Source: Sorangium cellulosum (GTDB lineage Bacteria; Myxococcota_A; Polyangia; Polyangiales; Polyangiaceae). From it: a DNA stretch of 64,000 bases. Positions 17,312 through 27,218 of this stretch are shown here, piece by piece (the first letter of the stretch is position 1; each line of letters starts with the position of its first letter). A program made the position numbers and the translations under genes. The notes under the pieces are model-generated. The model worked only from the letters and a program-made list of their open reading frames with translations. It searched no databases and was not told the origin of the DNA. The DNA lies in the NCBI RefSeq assembly GCF_002950945.1, contig NZ_CP012673.1, positions 9,066,501 to 9,130,500 on the forward strand. The letters run 5' to 3'.

Positions 17312-20300
17312 ATGGCCGCGTCAGACCGCTATACCCTCACCGAGATCCTCACGGAGGGGACCCGGTTCGTCGTCCATCGCGGCGTCCGGAACGAGGACGG
17401 CTGTCGGGTGGTGATCAAGACGCCTCGCGCGGCTCACCCCGATCGCCGCGACGCCGCGCGCCTGCGCCACGAGCTCGAGATCGGGCGCAGGCTCGACAGC
17501 CAGTTTGCGCTCAAGCCATGCGCTCTCACGACGTACCGGGATCGGCCCGCGCTCGTCCTGGAGGACTTCCGCGGGTGCTCGCTCGATCGATTGCTGGGCG
17601 CGCCGATGGAGCTCGCCCCATTCCTCGCGCTCGCCGCGCGTATCGCGGCCGCGCTCGCGGACATCCACGCAAAGGGGATCATCCACAAGGACATCAAGCC
17701 GCACAACATCCTGGTCGACGTCGCCTCGGGAGAGGTGAAGATCGCGGATTTCGATCTCGCCTCCGTGGCCCCGGTCGACATGGCCCCGGCGAGCCTGAGC
17801 GACGGGCGGAGCCCGCATGTCATCGAGGGGACCCTCGGTTACATGTCCCCGGAGCAGACCGGGCGCATGAGCCGGGTGATCGACCACCGGAGCGACCTCT
17901 ACTCGCTGGGCGTCACGCTCTACGAGATGCTCACCGGCGTCCTGCCCTTCTCGGCCGGAGACGCCCTGGAGTGGGTCTACTGTCACACCGCCGTGTCACC
18001 CCGGCCTCCCGCCGAGCTCGTCCCCGGGCTGCCTCCGCCGGTCTCCGCGATCGTCCTGAAGCTCCTGGCCAAGGCTGCGGAGGACCGCTACCAGAGCGCG
18101 CGCGGCCTCGGGCTGGACCTCGAGCGATGCCTCGAGGGCCTCACGACGAGAGGACACATCGCGCCGTTCTCGCTCGGAGCGCACGATTTCTCCGGCCGGT
18201 TCCGGATCCCCCAGAGGCTCTACGGCCGCGAGCGCGAGACGAGCGCCCTGCGGGGCGCCTTCGAGCGCCTGGTCGAGCGCGGAGGCCCCGAGCTCCTGCT
18301 CGTCTCCGGGGGCGCCGGGGTCGGCAAATCGTCGCTGGTGCGCGAGCTCTACGCGCCGATCGCGCGAGAACGAGGCGTGTTCGCGGCCGGCAAGTTCGAT
18401 CAGGTCCACCGGCACGAGCCTTATTCAACGCTCTCCCGGGCGCTGCGCGATCTCGTCCTCGGGATCCTGGGCGGGAGCGAGACGACGGTCGACGCGTGGC
18501 GGGGCCGCCTCTCCGCCGCCCTCGGGGAGCACGCGCGGCTCATCACCGAGCTCATCCCCGAGGTGGAGCTCATCCTCGGCGAGCCGCCGCGCGCCGCCGC
18601 TCCGCCGCTGTCCGATCTGCCGCCGACCGACGCGCAGAGCCGGTTCGCCGCGGTGTTCCGGCGGTTCCTGGGCGCGTTCTGCGAGGAGCGCCCGCTCTGC
18701 CTGTTCCTGGACGACCTCCACTGGGCAGACCCGGAGAGCCTCGCGCTGCTCGAGCAGCTCGTCACCCACCCCGAGGCCCGGCGCCTGATCGCGATCGGCG
18801 CCTACCGCGACAACGAGGCGGGCCCGGCCCACCCGCTGCGGCTCATGCTCGAGCGCGCGCGGAGCGCCGGCGCCTCGATCGGCGAGATCGAGCTCTCCCC
18901 GCTCTCCGCCGCGGACGTCGAGCGGCTGATCGCCGACACGGTCCAGCGCAGCCTCGACGACGTCGCCCCGCTCGCGCGCCTCGTCCACGAGAAGACGGCG
19001 GGCAACCCGCTCTTCGCCACCCAGTTCCTGACGATGCTCCACGGCGAGGGCCTGATCGAGGCGGACCTCCGCGCGGGCGCGTTCCGGTGGGACATCGACG
19101 CGATCCGCGGCAAGGGCTTCGCCGACAACGTCGTCGATCTCATGATCACGAAGATCAGGCGCCTCTCCCGGGGCGCCCAGCGGGCGCTCACGCTCGCCGC
19201 GTGTGTGGGGAACACCGTGGACACGGCCACCCTCGCCGTGGTCCGCGACCGGCCGGAGGACACGATCCACGAGGACCACGCCGAGCTCGTGCGCGAGGGG
19301 CTGCTCCTCCGGTCCGGCGACACGTACCGGTTCCTCCACGACCGCGTCCAGCAGGCGGCCTACGCGCTCGTCCCGGACGAGGAGCGCGCCGCCGTGCACC
19401 TGCACATCGGCCGGCTGCTCGCGGCCCACCTCCCGCCCGAGGCCGCCGAGGCGCGCCTCTTCGAGATCGCCGGCCACCTCAACCTCGGCTCGGCCCTGGT
19501 CACGGACCCGCGCGAGCGGGATCGGATCGCGCGCCTCGACCTCCTGGCCGGCCAGCGCGCCAGGGCCTCCGCCGCCTACGCGGCCGCCGCCGGCTACCTC
19601 GCGGCGGGCGCGGCGCTGCTCGCGGACGACGCCTGGGAGACGGAGCACGCGCTCGCGCTCGACCTCCACCTCGAGCGCGCGTGGTGCGCCTTCCTGACCG
19701 GCGACTTCGCCGAGGCCGAGCGGCTCGTCGGCGCGCTGAAGCAGCGCGCCCGGATCCGGCTCGATCTCGCGGAGATCCACCGCCTCGAGATCGATCTCCA
19801 CACGACGACCGCCGACTTCGAGCGCGCGGCGCGGAGCGCGCTCTCCTGCGTGAGCCGCTTCGGGATCGACATCCCGCTCCGTCCGGCGCCCGACGAGGTG
19901 GAGGCCGCGGCGCGCGAGGCCTGGGGCGAGGTCCGCGGCCGCCGCCTCGAGGCGCTCGTCGGCCTGCCGCGCATGTGCGATCCGGACACGAAGGCCGTGA
20001 TGACCCTCCTGTCCACGGCGCTCCCGTCGGCCTATTACACGGATCCGGGCCTGTACGACCTCATCGCGTGCCACATGGTCCGGCTCAGCCTCCGCGCGGG
20101 CAACTCGGACACCTCGCCGCCGGGGTACGTGGCGTTCGGCGGGACGATCGGCCGCGTGCTCGGGCTCTACCGGGAGAGCTACGGCTTCGGCGAGCTCGCC
20201 CACGCGCTGCTCGAGCGCGAGGGCCGGACGGGGAGCCGGGCGCAGATCCTCCACATGATCGGCACCTTCATCGACCCGTGGATCCGGCCGTTCCGGGACG

Positions 20301-22786
20301 TGCTCGGCCTCTTTCACCGGGGCTTCGAGGAGGCCGTCGCGACCGGCGCGCTGATCTACGCGTCCTACTGCTGCTTCCACATCGTGGCGCTGCGCCTCGC
20401 GTCGGGGGATCCCCTGGAGGACGTCGCCGAGGAGGCCGAGCGCCGCCTCGAGTTCACGCGGCGGGCCCGGTACGACGCGATCCACGACCTCGTGGCCACC
20501 CTCTACCGGCTGGTGCAGACGCTGCGCGGCAAGGCGCAGGACCCGGGCGCCGCCGGCGCGCCGCCGCGCGAGGTGAAGGCGCCGCTCACGCCGTTCTACG
20601 AGCACCTCTACCGGGCCCAGGCGGCGCTCGTGCTCGGGAGCTACGGCGAGGCCGTGGCGGCGGCGCGCGCGGCGGGCGAGCTGCTCGGCATGGCGACGGG
20701 GCAGCTCCAGGTGGCCGAGCACTGTTACTGCTCCGCGCTCGCGCTGTCCTGCCACGCGCGCGCGCTGCCGGCGGAGCAGCAGCGGGAGCTCCTCCCCACC
20801 CTGCGGGCGCACGAGGCGGCGCTCCGGGGCTGGGCGGAGATCCAGCCCGCGAACCAGGAGGCCCGCCGCGCGCTCGTGTCCGCCGAGATCGCGCGCGTCG
20901 CGGGCGACGAGCTCGCCGCCATGCGCCTCTACGAGCAGGCCATCTGCGCCGCGCGCGCGGGCGGCTCCCTCCAGAACGAGGCGCTCGCCCAGGAGCTCGC
21001 CGCGCAGTTCTACCGCGACGGGGGCTTCGACCTGATCGCCGACACCTACCTGCGCGCGGCGCGCTCGTCGTACGCGCGCTGGGGCGCCGACGGCAAGGTG
21101 AAGCTGCTCGACCGGCTCTTCCCGCACCTCGAGGCGCGCCCGCTCGCCTCCACGGCCACGGTCACGATGCCCGCCGAGGAGCTCGATCGGCTCGCGGTGG
21201 TGAAGGCGTCGCAGAGCATCTCGGGCGAGATCCTGGTCCCGCGGCTGGAAGAGGCGCTGCTCCGGGTCGTCCTGGAGCACGCGGGCGCGCAGCAGGGCTG
21301 CCTGCTCGACGCCGCCCGCGGCGCCGTGACGATCCGGGCGCGGGCGCGGATCGAGGGCGGCAAGGCGTTCGCCGAGGCGCTCCCCGACGAGGCGCGCGCC
21401 CCCGCGTCCGCCTCGGTCCTGCCGCTGTCGATCGTCAACTACGTCGCCCGGACGCGCGAGCCCGTCGTCCTCGACGACGCCGTCCACACGCGGTTCGCCG
21501 CGGACGAGTACGTGGCGCGGGCGAGGCCGCGATCGGTCCTGTGCATGCCGGTCGCGCGGCGCCCCGGGCACGAGGCGATCCTCTACCTGGAGAACGGCCT
21601 CCTGCGCGGCGCGTTCTCCAAGGACACGCTCGCGGTGCTCGATCTGCTCTCTTCACAGGCCGCCATCTCGCTCGAGAACGCGTCGCTCTACGCGGCGCTG
21701 CGCAAGAGCCAGGAGGAGCTCCAGGCGATCATCGACAACTCGCCGGCGATCATCTACGTGAAGGACCTCGAGGGCCGCCTGCTCCTCATCAACCGGCGCT
21801 TCGAGCAGGTGGTCCACCTCCCGCGGCAGCAGGTGATCGGCAAGCGGGATCACGACCTCTTCCCGCGCGAGGCGGCGGATCTGTTCGCCGCGCACGACCG
21901 CCGGGTGATCGAGACGGGCGAGCCGCTCGACATCGAGGAGGTGGTCCCGCAGGACGACGGGCTGCACACGTACCTCTCGCTCAAGTTCACGCTGCGCGAC
22001 GCGGCCGGCGCGGTCTACGCCGTCTGCGGCATCTCCACGGACATCACCGAGCGCAAGCGGGTGGAGGTCGACAACGCGCGCCTCTACCGCGAGGCGCAGC
22101 GGGCCGTGGCGCTGCGCGAGGAGTTCCTCTCGGTCGCCTCCCACGAGCTCCGCACGCCGCTCACGCCGCTCAAGCTGAAGCTCGGCCTGCTGCAGAAGAA
22201 GCTCGCGGCCGAGCGCGCGAGCCCGGCGCTCGACGGCCTGGTCGCGTCGAGCCTCGGGCAGGTCGAGCGGCTCGAGCGGCTCGTGGAGAGCCTGCTCGAC
22301 GTCGCGCACGTCGGCCGCGGAGGGCTCGTCCTCGGGTTCGAGGAGGTGGATCTCGCCGAGCTGACCCGCGGCGTGGCGCGCGAGTTCGACCAGGCGCTCT
22401 CCCGGGCGGGCTGCCGCCTCGATCTCGACGCGCCCCGCCCGGTGCTCGGCCGCTTCGACCGGCTCCGCGTCGAGCAGGTCCTGCGGAGCCTGCTCGGCAA
22501 CGCGGTCAAGTTCGGCAGGGGGCGCCCGATCGAGGTGGGCGTCGAGGGCCGCGGCGACGCCGCGCGGGTGACCGTGCGCGACCACGGCCTCGGCATCGCG
22601 CCGGGCGACCTGGAGCGCATCTTCGAGCGGTTCGAGCGGGCCGTCTCGTCACGCTCGTACGGCGGGCTCGGGCTCGGGCTCTACATCGCGCACGAGATCG
22701 TCCGGGCCCACGGGGGCACCATCCAGGTGGAGAGCGCCGAGGGCGAGGGGGCATGCTTCACGGTGGAGCTGCCCCGGGGCGGGTGA
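17312..22786 (+). CDS. Trifunctional Ser/Thr kinase - ATPase - GAF/PAS histidine kinase
   Basis: Giant soluble signalling protein of 1824 residues from ATG 17312 (GTG 17303 is possible). An N-terminal kinase-like domain (1-~285) has HKDIKPHN near 128 and the unusual ADFDLAS in place of DFG. An AAA_16-type ATPase follows (SGGAGVGKS near 333, LFLDDLHWAD). Then come a long helical/TPR region, GAF (~1290-1460), PAS (~1470-1580, NSPAIIYVKD), HisKA (ASHELRTP, His near 1610), and HATPase (NAVKFG, DHGLGIAP, GGLGLGLYIA). It ends without a receiver domain, so a response regulator elsewhere is expected. This architecture is known in myxobacteria and cyanobacteria. The DFD change questions kinase activity. 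Confidence 0.93.
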   Translation: MAASDRYTLTEILTEGTRFVVHRGVRNEDGCRVVIKTPRAAHPDRRDAARLRHELEIGRRLDSQFALKPCALTTYRDRPALVLEDFRGCSLDRLLGAPMELAPFLALAARIAAALADIHAKGIIHKDIKPHNILVDVASGEVKIADFDLASVAPVDMAPASLSDGRSPHVIEGTLGYMSPEQTGRMSRVIDHRSDLYSLGVTLYEMLTGVLPFSAGDALEWVYCHTAVSPRPPAELVPGLPPPVSAIVLKLLAKAAEDRYQSARGLGLDLERCLEGLTTRGHIAPFSLGAHDFSGRFRIPQRLYGRERETSALRGAFERLVERGGPELLLVSGGAGVGKSSLVRELYAPIARERGVFAAGKFDQVHRHEPYSTLSRALRDLVLGILGGSETTVDAWRGRLSAALGEHARLITELIPEVELILGEPPRAAAPPLSDLPPTDAQSRFAAVFRRFLGAFCEERPLCLFLDDLHWADPESLALLEQLVTHPEARRLIAIGAYRDNEAGPAHPLRLMLERARSAGASIGEIELSPLSAADVERLIADTVQRSLDDVAPLARLVHEKTAGNPLFATQFLTMLHGEGLIEADLRAGAFRWDIDAIRGKGFADNVVDLMITKIRRLSRGAQRALTLAACVGNTVDTATLAVVRDRPEDTIHEDHAELVREGLLLRSGDTYRFLHDRVQQAAYALVPDEERAAVHLHIGRLLAAHLPPEAAEARLFEIAGHLNLGSALVTDPRERDRIARLDLLAGQRARASAAYAAAAGYLAAGAALLADDAWETEHALALDLHLERAWCAFLTGDFAEAERLVGALKQRARIRLDLAEIHRLEIDLHTTTADFERAARSALSCVSRFGIDIPLRPAPDEVEAAAREAWGEVRGRRLEALVGLPRMCDPDTKAVMTLLSTALPSAYYTDPGLYDLIACHMVRLSLRAGNSDTSPPGYVAFGGTIGRVLGLYRESYGFGELAHALLEREGRTGSRAQILHMIGTFIDPWIRPFRDVLGLFHRGFEEAVATGALIYASYCCFHIVALRLASGDPLEDVAEEAERRLEFTRRARYDAIHDLVATLYRLVQTLRGKAQDPGAAGAPPREVKAPLTPFYEHLYRAQAALVLGSYGEAVAAARAAGELLGMATGQLQVAEHCYCSALALSCHARALPAEQQRELLPTLRAHEAALRGWAEIQPANQEARRALVSAEIARVAGDELAAMRLYEQAICAARAGGSLQNEALAQELAAQFYRDGGFDLIADTYLRAARSSYARWGADGKVKLLDRLFPHLEARPLASTATVTMPAEELDRLAVVKASQSISGEILVPRLEEALLRVVLEHAGAQQGCLLDAARGAVTIRARARIEGGKAFAEALPDEARAPASASVLPLSIVNYVARTREPVVLDDAVHTRFAADEYVARARPRSVLCMPVARRPGHEAILYLENGLLRGAFSKDTLAVLDLLSSQAAISLENASLYAALRKSQEELQAIIDNSPAIIYVKDLEGRLLLINRRFEQVVHLPRQQVIGKRDHDLFPREAADLFAAHDRRVIETGEPLDIEEVVPQDDGLHTYLSLKFTLRDAAGAVYAVCGISTDITERKRVEVDNARLYREAQRAVALREEFLSVASHELRTPLTPLKLKLGLLQKKLAAERASPALDGLVASSLGQVERLERLVESLLDVAHVGRGGLVLGFEEVDLAELTRGVAREFDQALSRAGCRLDLDAPRPVLGRFDRLRVEQVLRSLLGNAVKFGRGRPIEVGVEGRGDAARVTVRDHGLGIAPGDLERIFERFERAVSSRSYGGLGLGLYIAHEIVRAHGGTIQVESAEGEGACFTVELPRGG

Positions 22787-22795
22787 CCGCCCGCT

Positions 22796-23869
22796 CTAGG
22801 AAGGCGCCTGCGCGTCCGGGAAGAGGCGCTGGAAGGTGTCCTTGTCGATGGCCTTCTCTAGCGCCGCCTGGGCGGAGATGACGTCCTTCTTCACGAGCCG
22901 CTCCAGCGCCATGTCCATGGTCTGCATGCCGGCGGACCGGCCGGCCTGCATCAGGTTCGTGATCTGGAACGTCTTGCCCTCGCGGATCATCGCGGACAGC
23001 GCGCTCGATCCGACGAGGATCTCGTGCGCGGCGACGCGGCCGCTGCCGTCCTTCGTGCGGAGCAGCTGCTGGGCGATGATCGCGGCGAGGCTCTCGGCGA
23101 GCATGCCGCGGACCTGGAGCTGCTCGTCGGCCGGGAACGCGTTGATGATGCGGTCGATCGTCGCGGCGGCGCTGTTCGTGTGCACGGTGCCGAACACGAG
23201 GACGCCGAAGCTCGCGAGCTGCAGGGCGAGCTTCATCGTCTCGTTCGTCCGGAGCTCGCCGATCAGGATCACGTCGGCGTCCTCGCGGCCGGCGCTGCGG
23301 ATCGCGCTCGCGAAGCTGCCCGCGTCGGGGCCGACCTCGCGGTGCGTGACCTGCGCCTTGATCGGCGTGTGCACGAACTCGACCGGATCCTCGATCGTGA
23401 GGATGTGGCAGGCGCGCGAGCGGTTGATGTGATCGATCATCGCCGCGAGCGTCGTGGATTTGCCGGAGCCCGTCGGGCCCGTGATCAGGATGAGGCCGCT
23501 CTGGCGGTCGGACAGGCGGCGGACGATGTCGGGGCAGCCGAGGTCGTCGAGGGAGAGGATCTTGCTCGGGATGGTGCGGAAGACGGCGGCGAGCCCGGTG
23601 GTCTTGTAGAAGTAGTTGGCGCGGAAACGGGCCTTGTCGGCGTAGGAGTAGGCGAAGTCGAGGTCGAGCTCGCCCTCGATCCGCCGCCGCTCCTCGGCCG
23701 TCGTGATCTCGAAGAGGAGCGCCTCCATCTCGGCGGCGTCGAGGGGCGTGTCGCGCACCGGGATGAGCTCGCCGCGGGCGCGGACGAGCGGGGGGTAGCC
23801 GATGCCGAGGTGGAGGTCGCTGCCCTTCCTGGACAGGAGCTCGTCGAAGAGGCGGTCGATCCTGGCCAC
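22796..23869 (-). CDS. pilT: PilT-family type IV pilus retraction ATPase
   Basis: 357 residues, from a GTG start at 23869 placed one base after the upstream stop with a GGGGGG ribosome site. Hexameric PilT powers pilus retraction. Visible motifs are the N-terminal GSDLHL, Walker A GPTGSGKST near 130, and HILTIEDPVEFVH. The Asp-box-like REDADVILIGELR, HTNSAAATIDRIINAFP and the C-terminal MIREGKTFQI also fit. It is co-transcribed with the longer PilT-like gene upstream and ends 9 bp from the convergent kinase. Several PilT paralogues usually exist, so this may not be the principal retraction motor. Confidence 0.93.
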   Translation of the reverse strand: MARIDRLFDELLSRKGSDLHLGIGYPPLVRARGELIPVRDTPLDAAEMEALLFEITTAEERRRIEGELDLDFAYSYADKARFRANYFYKTTGLAAVFRTIPSKILSLDDLGCPDIVRRLSDRQSGLILITGPTGSGKSTTLAAMIDHINRSRACHILTIEDPVEFVHTPIKAQVTHREVGPDAGSFASAIRSAGREDADVILIGELRTNETMKLALQLASFGVLVFGTVHTNSAAATIDRIINAFPADEQLQVRGMLAESLAAIIAQQLLRTKDGSGRVAAHEILVGSSALSAMIREGKTFQITNLMQAGRSAGMQTMDMALERLVKKDVISAQAALEKAIDKDTFQRLFPDAQAPS

Positions 23870-23870
23870 G

Positions 23871-25661
23871 TCAGCCCCCCTTCTTTCCGAAGAGCGCCCC
23901 CGCGCGCTCGAGCAGGCCCTTGCCCGCCTCGGACGCGGCGGACTTCGCCGCGTCCGCCGGCGGCGGGGCGGGCGGCCGCCGGTCGGGCGGCAGCGCGGGC
24001 TGCCTCCGGCCGGCGAGCACGGCCTCGAGCTCGTCCGGGGCCTCCGCCAGCGCGAGCGCGGCCTCCAGCGTGGTCTTGCCGGCGCGCACGAGCTCGGCGA
24101 GCGAGTCGTCGAGGCGGATGATCCCGAGGCTCTTGCCCCGCTGCTGGAGGCTCGGGATCTGGAACGTCTTCGAGTCGCGGATGAGGTTCCAGAGCGCGAC
24201 CGAGCCGGGCAGGATCTCGGCGGCGGCGACCATGCGCCTCCCGCCCTCGCTCGGCAGGAGCCGCTGGCTGACGATGAGCCGGAGGCCGCCCGCGAGCGTG
24301 ACGCGGACCTGCTGCTGGTCGCCGGGCGGGAAGAGGTCGATGAGCCGGTCGATGGTCTTCGCCGCGCTCGGCGTGTTCATCGTGCCGAGCACGAGGTGGC
24401 CGGTCTCGCTGGCCGCCAGCGCCATGCGCACGGTCGCGGAGTCCCGGAGCTCGCCGACGACGATGACGTCGGGGTCCTCGCGCAGCGAGGCCTTGAGGGC
24501 GTTCTCGAACGAGCGGGTGTGGGTGCCGACCTCGCGCTGGCTGATCATGGCCTTGCCGCGCGCGTGGACGAACTCGACCGGATCCTCGACCGTGATGATG
24601 TGGTGGCTGGTCTCGCGGTTCAGGATGTCGACGATCGCGGTCAGGGTCGTGGTCTTGCCGTGGCCCGTCGGCCCGGTGATCACGATGAGGCCCTGGTGGT
24701 GGCGGGTGGCGAGCCCGATGGCGTCGGGCAGGCCGAGCGACGCGAGGGTCGGGATGCTGCGCGCGATGAGGCGGAAGCAGCCCTTGTAGCCCTGGCGGTG
24801 GCGCGCGATGTTGACGCGGAAGCGGCCGAGCGCGCCGAGCTCCAGGGCGAAGTCGCACGAGCCCTCGGCCGCGAGCACCGGCCCGAGACGCGCGGGGACG
24901 CGCGGGAGCAGGAGGGCCTCGACCGCGGCCGGGTCGAGCGGCTCGCCCTGCGGCAGGAGCTCGCCCGCGATCCGGAGGAGCGGCGGGCGGCCGGCGACGA
25001 GGTGGAGGTCGCTCGCGCCCTGGTCGCGGCCCGCGGCGAGCAGCCCCTCGAGCGCGCCGGGGACGTCGGCCGACGAGGGCCGGCCGCGCGCGCCGCCCCG
25101 GGCGCGCGGCTCCAGGGGCGCGGCGGGGGCCGGCGCGGCGGCCGCGCGCGCCGCGGGCGCGCCGCGGGGCTCGGCGGGCGGCGGCGGGGCCCCCCGGAGA
25201 TCGAGCGCGAGCTCGGGGGAGCTCGTGCGGTGGGCCTCGGGGTCGCGCGGCGGCGGGCGCTGCGCCTCCTCGGGGGCGAGGTGCTCGCGCATGGAGAGCT
25301 GCTGCGAGGGGCGGGCCTGCGGCGCGACGCTCCCGGCGGCGGCGCTCCCGGCGGCGGACGGCTGCATCCGCGTCATGCGGGCGTGCACGAGGTCGCCCTG
25401 GCGCGCGGCGACCACCGCGATGGCGCCGATGCCCTCGATGCGGATGTGCCACTGGGAGGGCTTCGCGCCGAGCGTGTCGATGAAGCGGCCGCCGCCCAGC
25501 GCGCTGAGCAGCATGAGGATGTCTTCGGTGGTGAGCGCGCCGGGGTCGACGGCCTGGAAGGCGCCCGAGACCTTGACGCTGGGCATGCGCCCCGTGGCCA
25601 CGGCGAACTCCGTCACCTCGGGGCGATTCAGTTGCGAGAGCCAGGATCGAAGGGCGTTCAT
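23871..25661 (-). CDS. PilT/PilU-like ATPase with extra N-terminal domain
   Basis: 596 residues. The first ~115 residues resemble a second, degenerate PilT N-terminal fold (PEVTEFAVATGRMPSVKV), so the protein seems to carry two such domains. A Pro/Ala-rich linker (~120-210) leads to a full PilT module: GASDLHL, Walker A GPTGHGKTTTL, HIITVEDPVEFVHARGK, DPDVIVVGELRD, and GTMNTPSAAKTIDRLIDLFPPG. It is translated immediately before pilT (1-nt gap). A partner or regulatory motor subunit is likely; the duplicated N-terminus is unusual. Confidence 0.88.
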   Translation of the reverse strand: MNALRSWLSQLNRPEVTEFAVATGRMPSVKVSGAFQAVDPGALTTEDILMLLSALGGGRFIDTLGAKPSQWHIRIEGIGAIAVVAARQGDLVHARMTRMQPSAAGSAAAGSVAPQARPSQQLSMREHLAPEEAQRPPPRDPEAHRTSSPELALDLRGAPPPPAEPRGAPAARAAAAPAPAAPLEPRARGGARGRPSSADVPGALEGLLAAGRDQGASDLHLVAGRPPLLRIAGELLPQGEPLDPAAVEALLLPRVPARLGPVLAAEGSCDFALELGALGRFRVNIARHRQGYKGCFRLIARSIPTLASLGLPDAIGLATRHHQGLIVITGPTGHGKTTTLTAIVDILNRETSHHIITVEDPVEFVHARGKAMISQREVGTHTRSFENALKASLREDPDVIVVGELRDSATVRMALAASETGHLVLGTMNTPSAAKTIDRLIDLFPPGDQQQVRVTLAGGLRLIVSQRLLPSEGGRRMVAAAEILPGSVALWNLIRDSKTFQIPSLQQRGKSLGIIRLDDSLAELVRAGKTTLEAALALAEAPDELEAVLAGRRQPALPPDRRPPAPPPADAAKSAASEAGKGLLERAGALFGKKGG

Positions 25662-25901
25662 CGGCGTCGCTCGTCTCCGCCCGACGACTCTATCAACAAC
25701 GCTAGGGCGCGGCGTTTCAAAATGTCGAGCGGTCCCGGGGAGATCCGCGGCCCGATCGGCTCCCTCGCCCGCCCGCCGCGCCCGACGCGACCGCCATCGC
25801 CGCCGCGCGCCGCCCGGCCCGCGCGGCGGCGCCGGGCGCGACGGTCGACGCGGCTCACGCCACCGGCGCTCTCCGGAGAGGCGACATGGGAGCCATTGTG
25901 G

Positions 25902-26405
25902 TCACTCGATCGCGAGCTTGAGCCGCGCGCCTTTGACGAAGTGGTTCGAGGCCTTGCTGCTCGCGCCGACCGGCGCCTGGAGCTCCGAGTCGATGGTGAG
26001 CTGCATGTTCCCGGTCGACTCGATCTTCTTCATGGTGACCCTGGCGATCTCCACCCATTGCACCGGCGTGGAGCTCTTCGGATCCCCGATCCTGCGGAAG
26101 AGCACCGCCTTGGTGCCGGCGGCGACCGGCGTGGCGCTCGTCGCGACGAGCGGCAGCAGCGTCGCGACCTTCCCCGCGCGCGAGACCAGCATGCCGTAGA
26201 CCTCGACGGAGTAGCTGTCCCACTCGGGGGCAGGCGCGGAGTCCGCGGGCGCGCCCTCGGGGGACGCCGCGGGCGCCGCCCCTCTCGGCGCGCCCTGCTG
26301 CTCCGCCGAGGCCGCCATGGGCATGGTGGAGAGGAGCGCGGCCGCGGCCGCCGCGACGAGCGATCGCGAGCCCATGGAGAGCCAATTACCTACGGTGTTG
26401 CGCAT
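25902..26405 (-). CDS. Small exported protein of unknown function
   Basis: 167 residues. ATG 26405 has GGAG 8 nt upstream. The signal peptide (SLVAAAAAALLSTMPMAASA) predicts export, followed by a Pro/Ala/Glu linker and a ~110-residue beta-rich domain starting YSVEVYGMLVSRAGK. It has no cysteines in the mature part and is not recognised. It lies 240 bp upstream of the PilT-like gene on the same strand and may or may not share a transcript. Confidence 0.75.
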   Translation of the reverse strand: MRNTVGNWLSMGSRSLVAAAAAALLSTMPMAASAEQQGAPRGAAPAASPEGAPADSAPAPEWDSYSVEVYGMLVSRAGKVATLLPLVATSATPVAAGTKAVLFRRIGDPKSSTPVQWVEIARVTMKKIESTGNMQLTIDSELQAPVGASSKASNHFVKGARLKLAIE

Positions 26406-26446
26406 GCTCTTCGCTCCTTCACTCGACGTGATCACACGGCCCTCGT

Positions 26447-26463
26447 CCGACCAAACTGGCCGG
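26447..26463. promoter_or_regulatory. 17-bp imperfect dyad upstream of the small exported gene
   Basis: CCGACCA-AAC-TGGCCGG has seven-base arms with one mismatch, about 45 bp before the start codon at 26405. An operator role is inferred from symmetry and position only. Confidence 0.3.
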
Positions 26464-26691
26464 ACACCCCTCGGACACAAACTCTTCATCGTACCTTGAA
26501 CTGGCACGTTCCTCAACACTTTTCTCTCTGCTCCCCAACTCCGCACTCCCCACTCCCCGGGAAGCTCACCGGCGCGCCGCGCTGGCATGGCGAGGCGCGC
26601 GCCTCGCGCTTCGCCCGGGTTCGCCAGCTCTCGTCGCCTGGTGGCTCCTGTGGCCGCGTTATCAGGCCGCCGAGCTACCAAGTTGTCCACC

Positions 26692-26723
26692 GAGCGACCG
26701 AGTCGCCGAGCGACCGAGTCGCC
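26692..26723. repeat. 16-bp perfect tandem duplication
   Basis: GAGCGACCGAGTCGCC occurs twice head to tail in the non-coding gap. Confidence 0.9.
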
Positions 26724-27218
26724 TGGCCGCCCCGCCTGTCCCATGGCCTGGCGGGCTCTCTTGACCGCTTGCCGAGCTCACCTGGTCTCTTGCCGGAGGT
26801 CCGTCAGCGCGCTTCGCGAGGGGCACCCTCGAAGGGCGCCGAGCCTGCGCGAGCGATCGGCGCGCTCCGCTCTGAGGAGAGCTCGCCGCATCTCATGTTG
26901 ACCCGTCCGACCGAACCAGCTGCGCAAAGCAGCGCGACATCTCCCTCCTACATCGCTCCGGGATGATCTCCGGTGCCTTCCAACATCGTCGACGCGAAGC
27001 TCGATGTCGGAGTGAAAGTCGCCTTTCAACCAAGATATCATGGCTTCTTCAAATCAGAACCGAAATTTTCGAGCCCAGGCGAATTCTGGTGCGCGCTCGT
27101 GCGACATGGTCGACGACGCCTCCCGTTGTCATCCCTCGTCATGGCGGGCGCGAAGGAGTGCGGGAGCCGTGCGGGGCGCGGCGCGCGGGAGGTAGGATGC
27201 CCGTGGAGGACGAAGCCG

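Larger units (their letters stand above)
26406..27218. other. Intergenic region, 813 bp
   Basis: No gene is supported. Features seen are an imperfect 17-bp dyad CCGACCA-AAC-TGGCCGG (26447-26463) just upstream of the small exported gene, possibly an operator, and a perfect 16-bp duplication GAGCGACCGAGTCGCC (26692-26723). A lower-GC stretch at 26990-27100 probably carries the methyltransferase promoter. Confidence 0.6.

Noticed and set aside
18425..21571. 1048-codon antisense frame over the hybrid kinase
   Set aside because: Shadow of a gene whose own kinase, GAF, PAS and HATPase motifs are clear.
26405..26530. Sigma-54 promoter upstream of the small exported gene
   Set aside because: A TGGCAC element is present near 26506, but no properly spaced GC partner follows.
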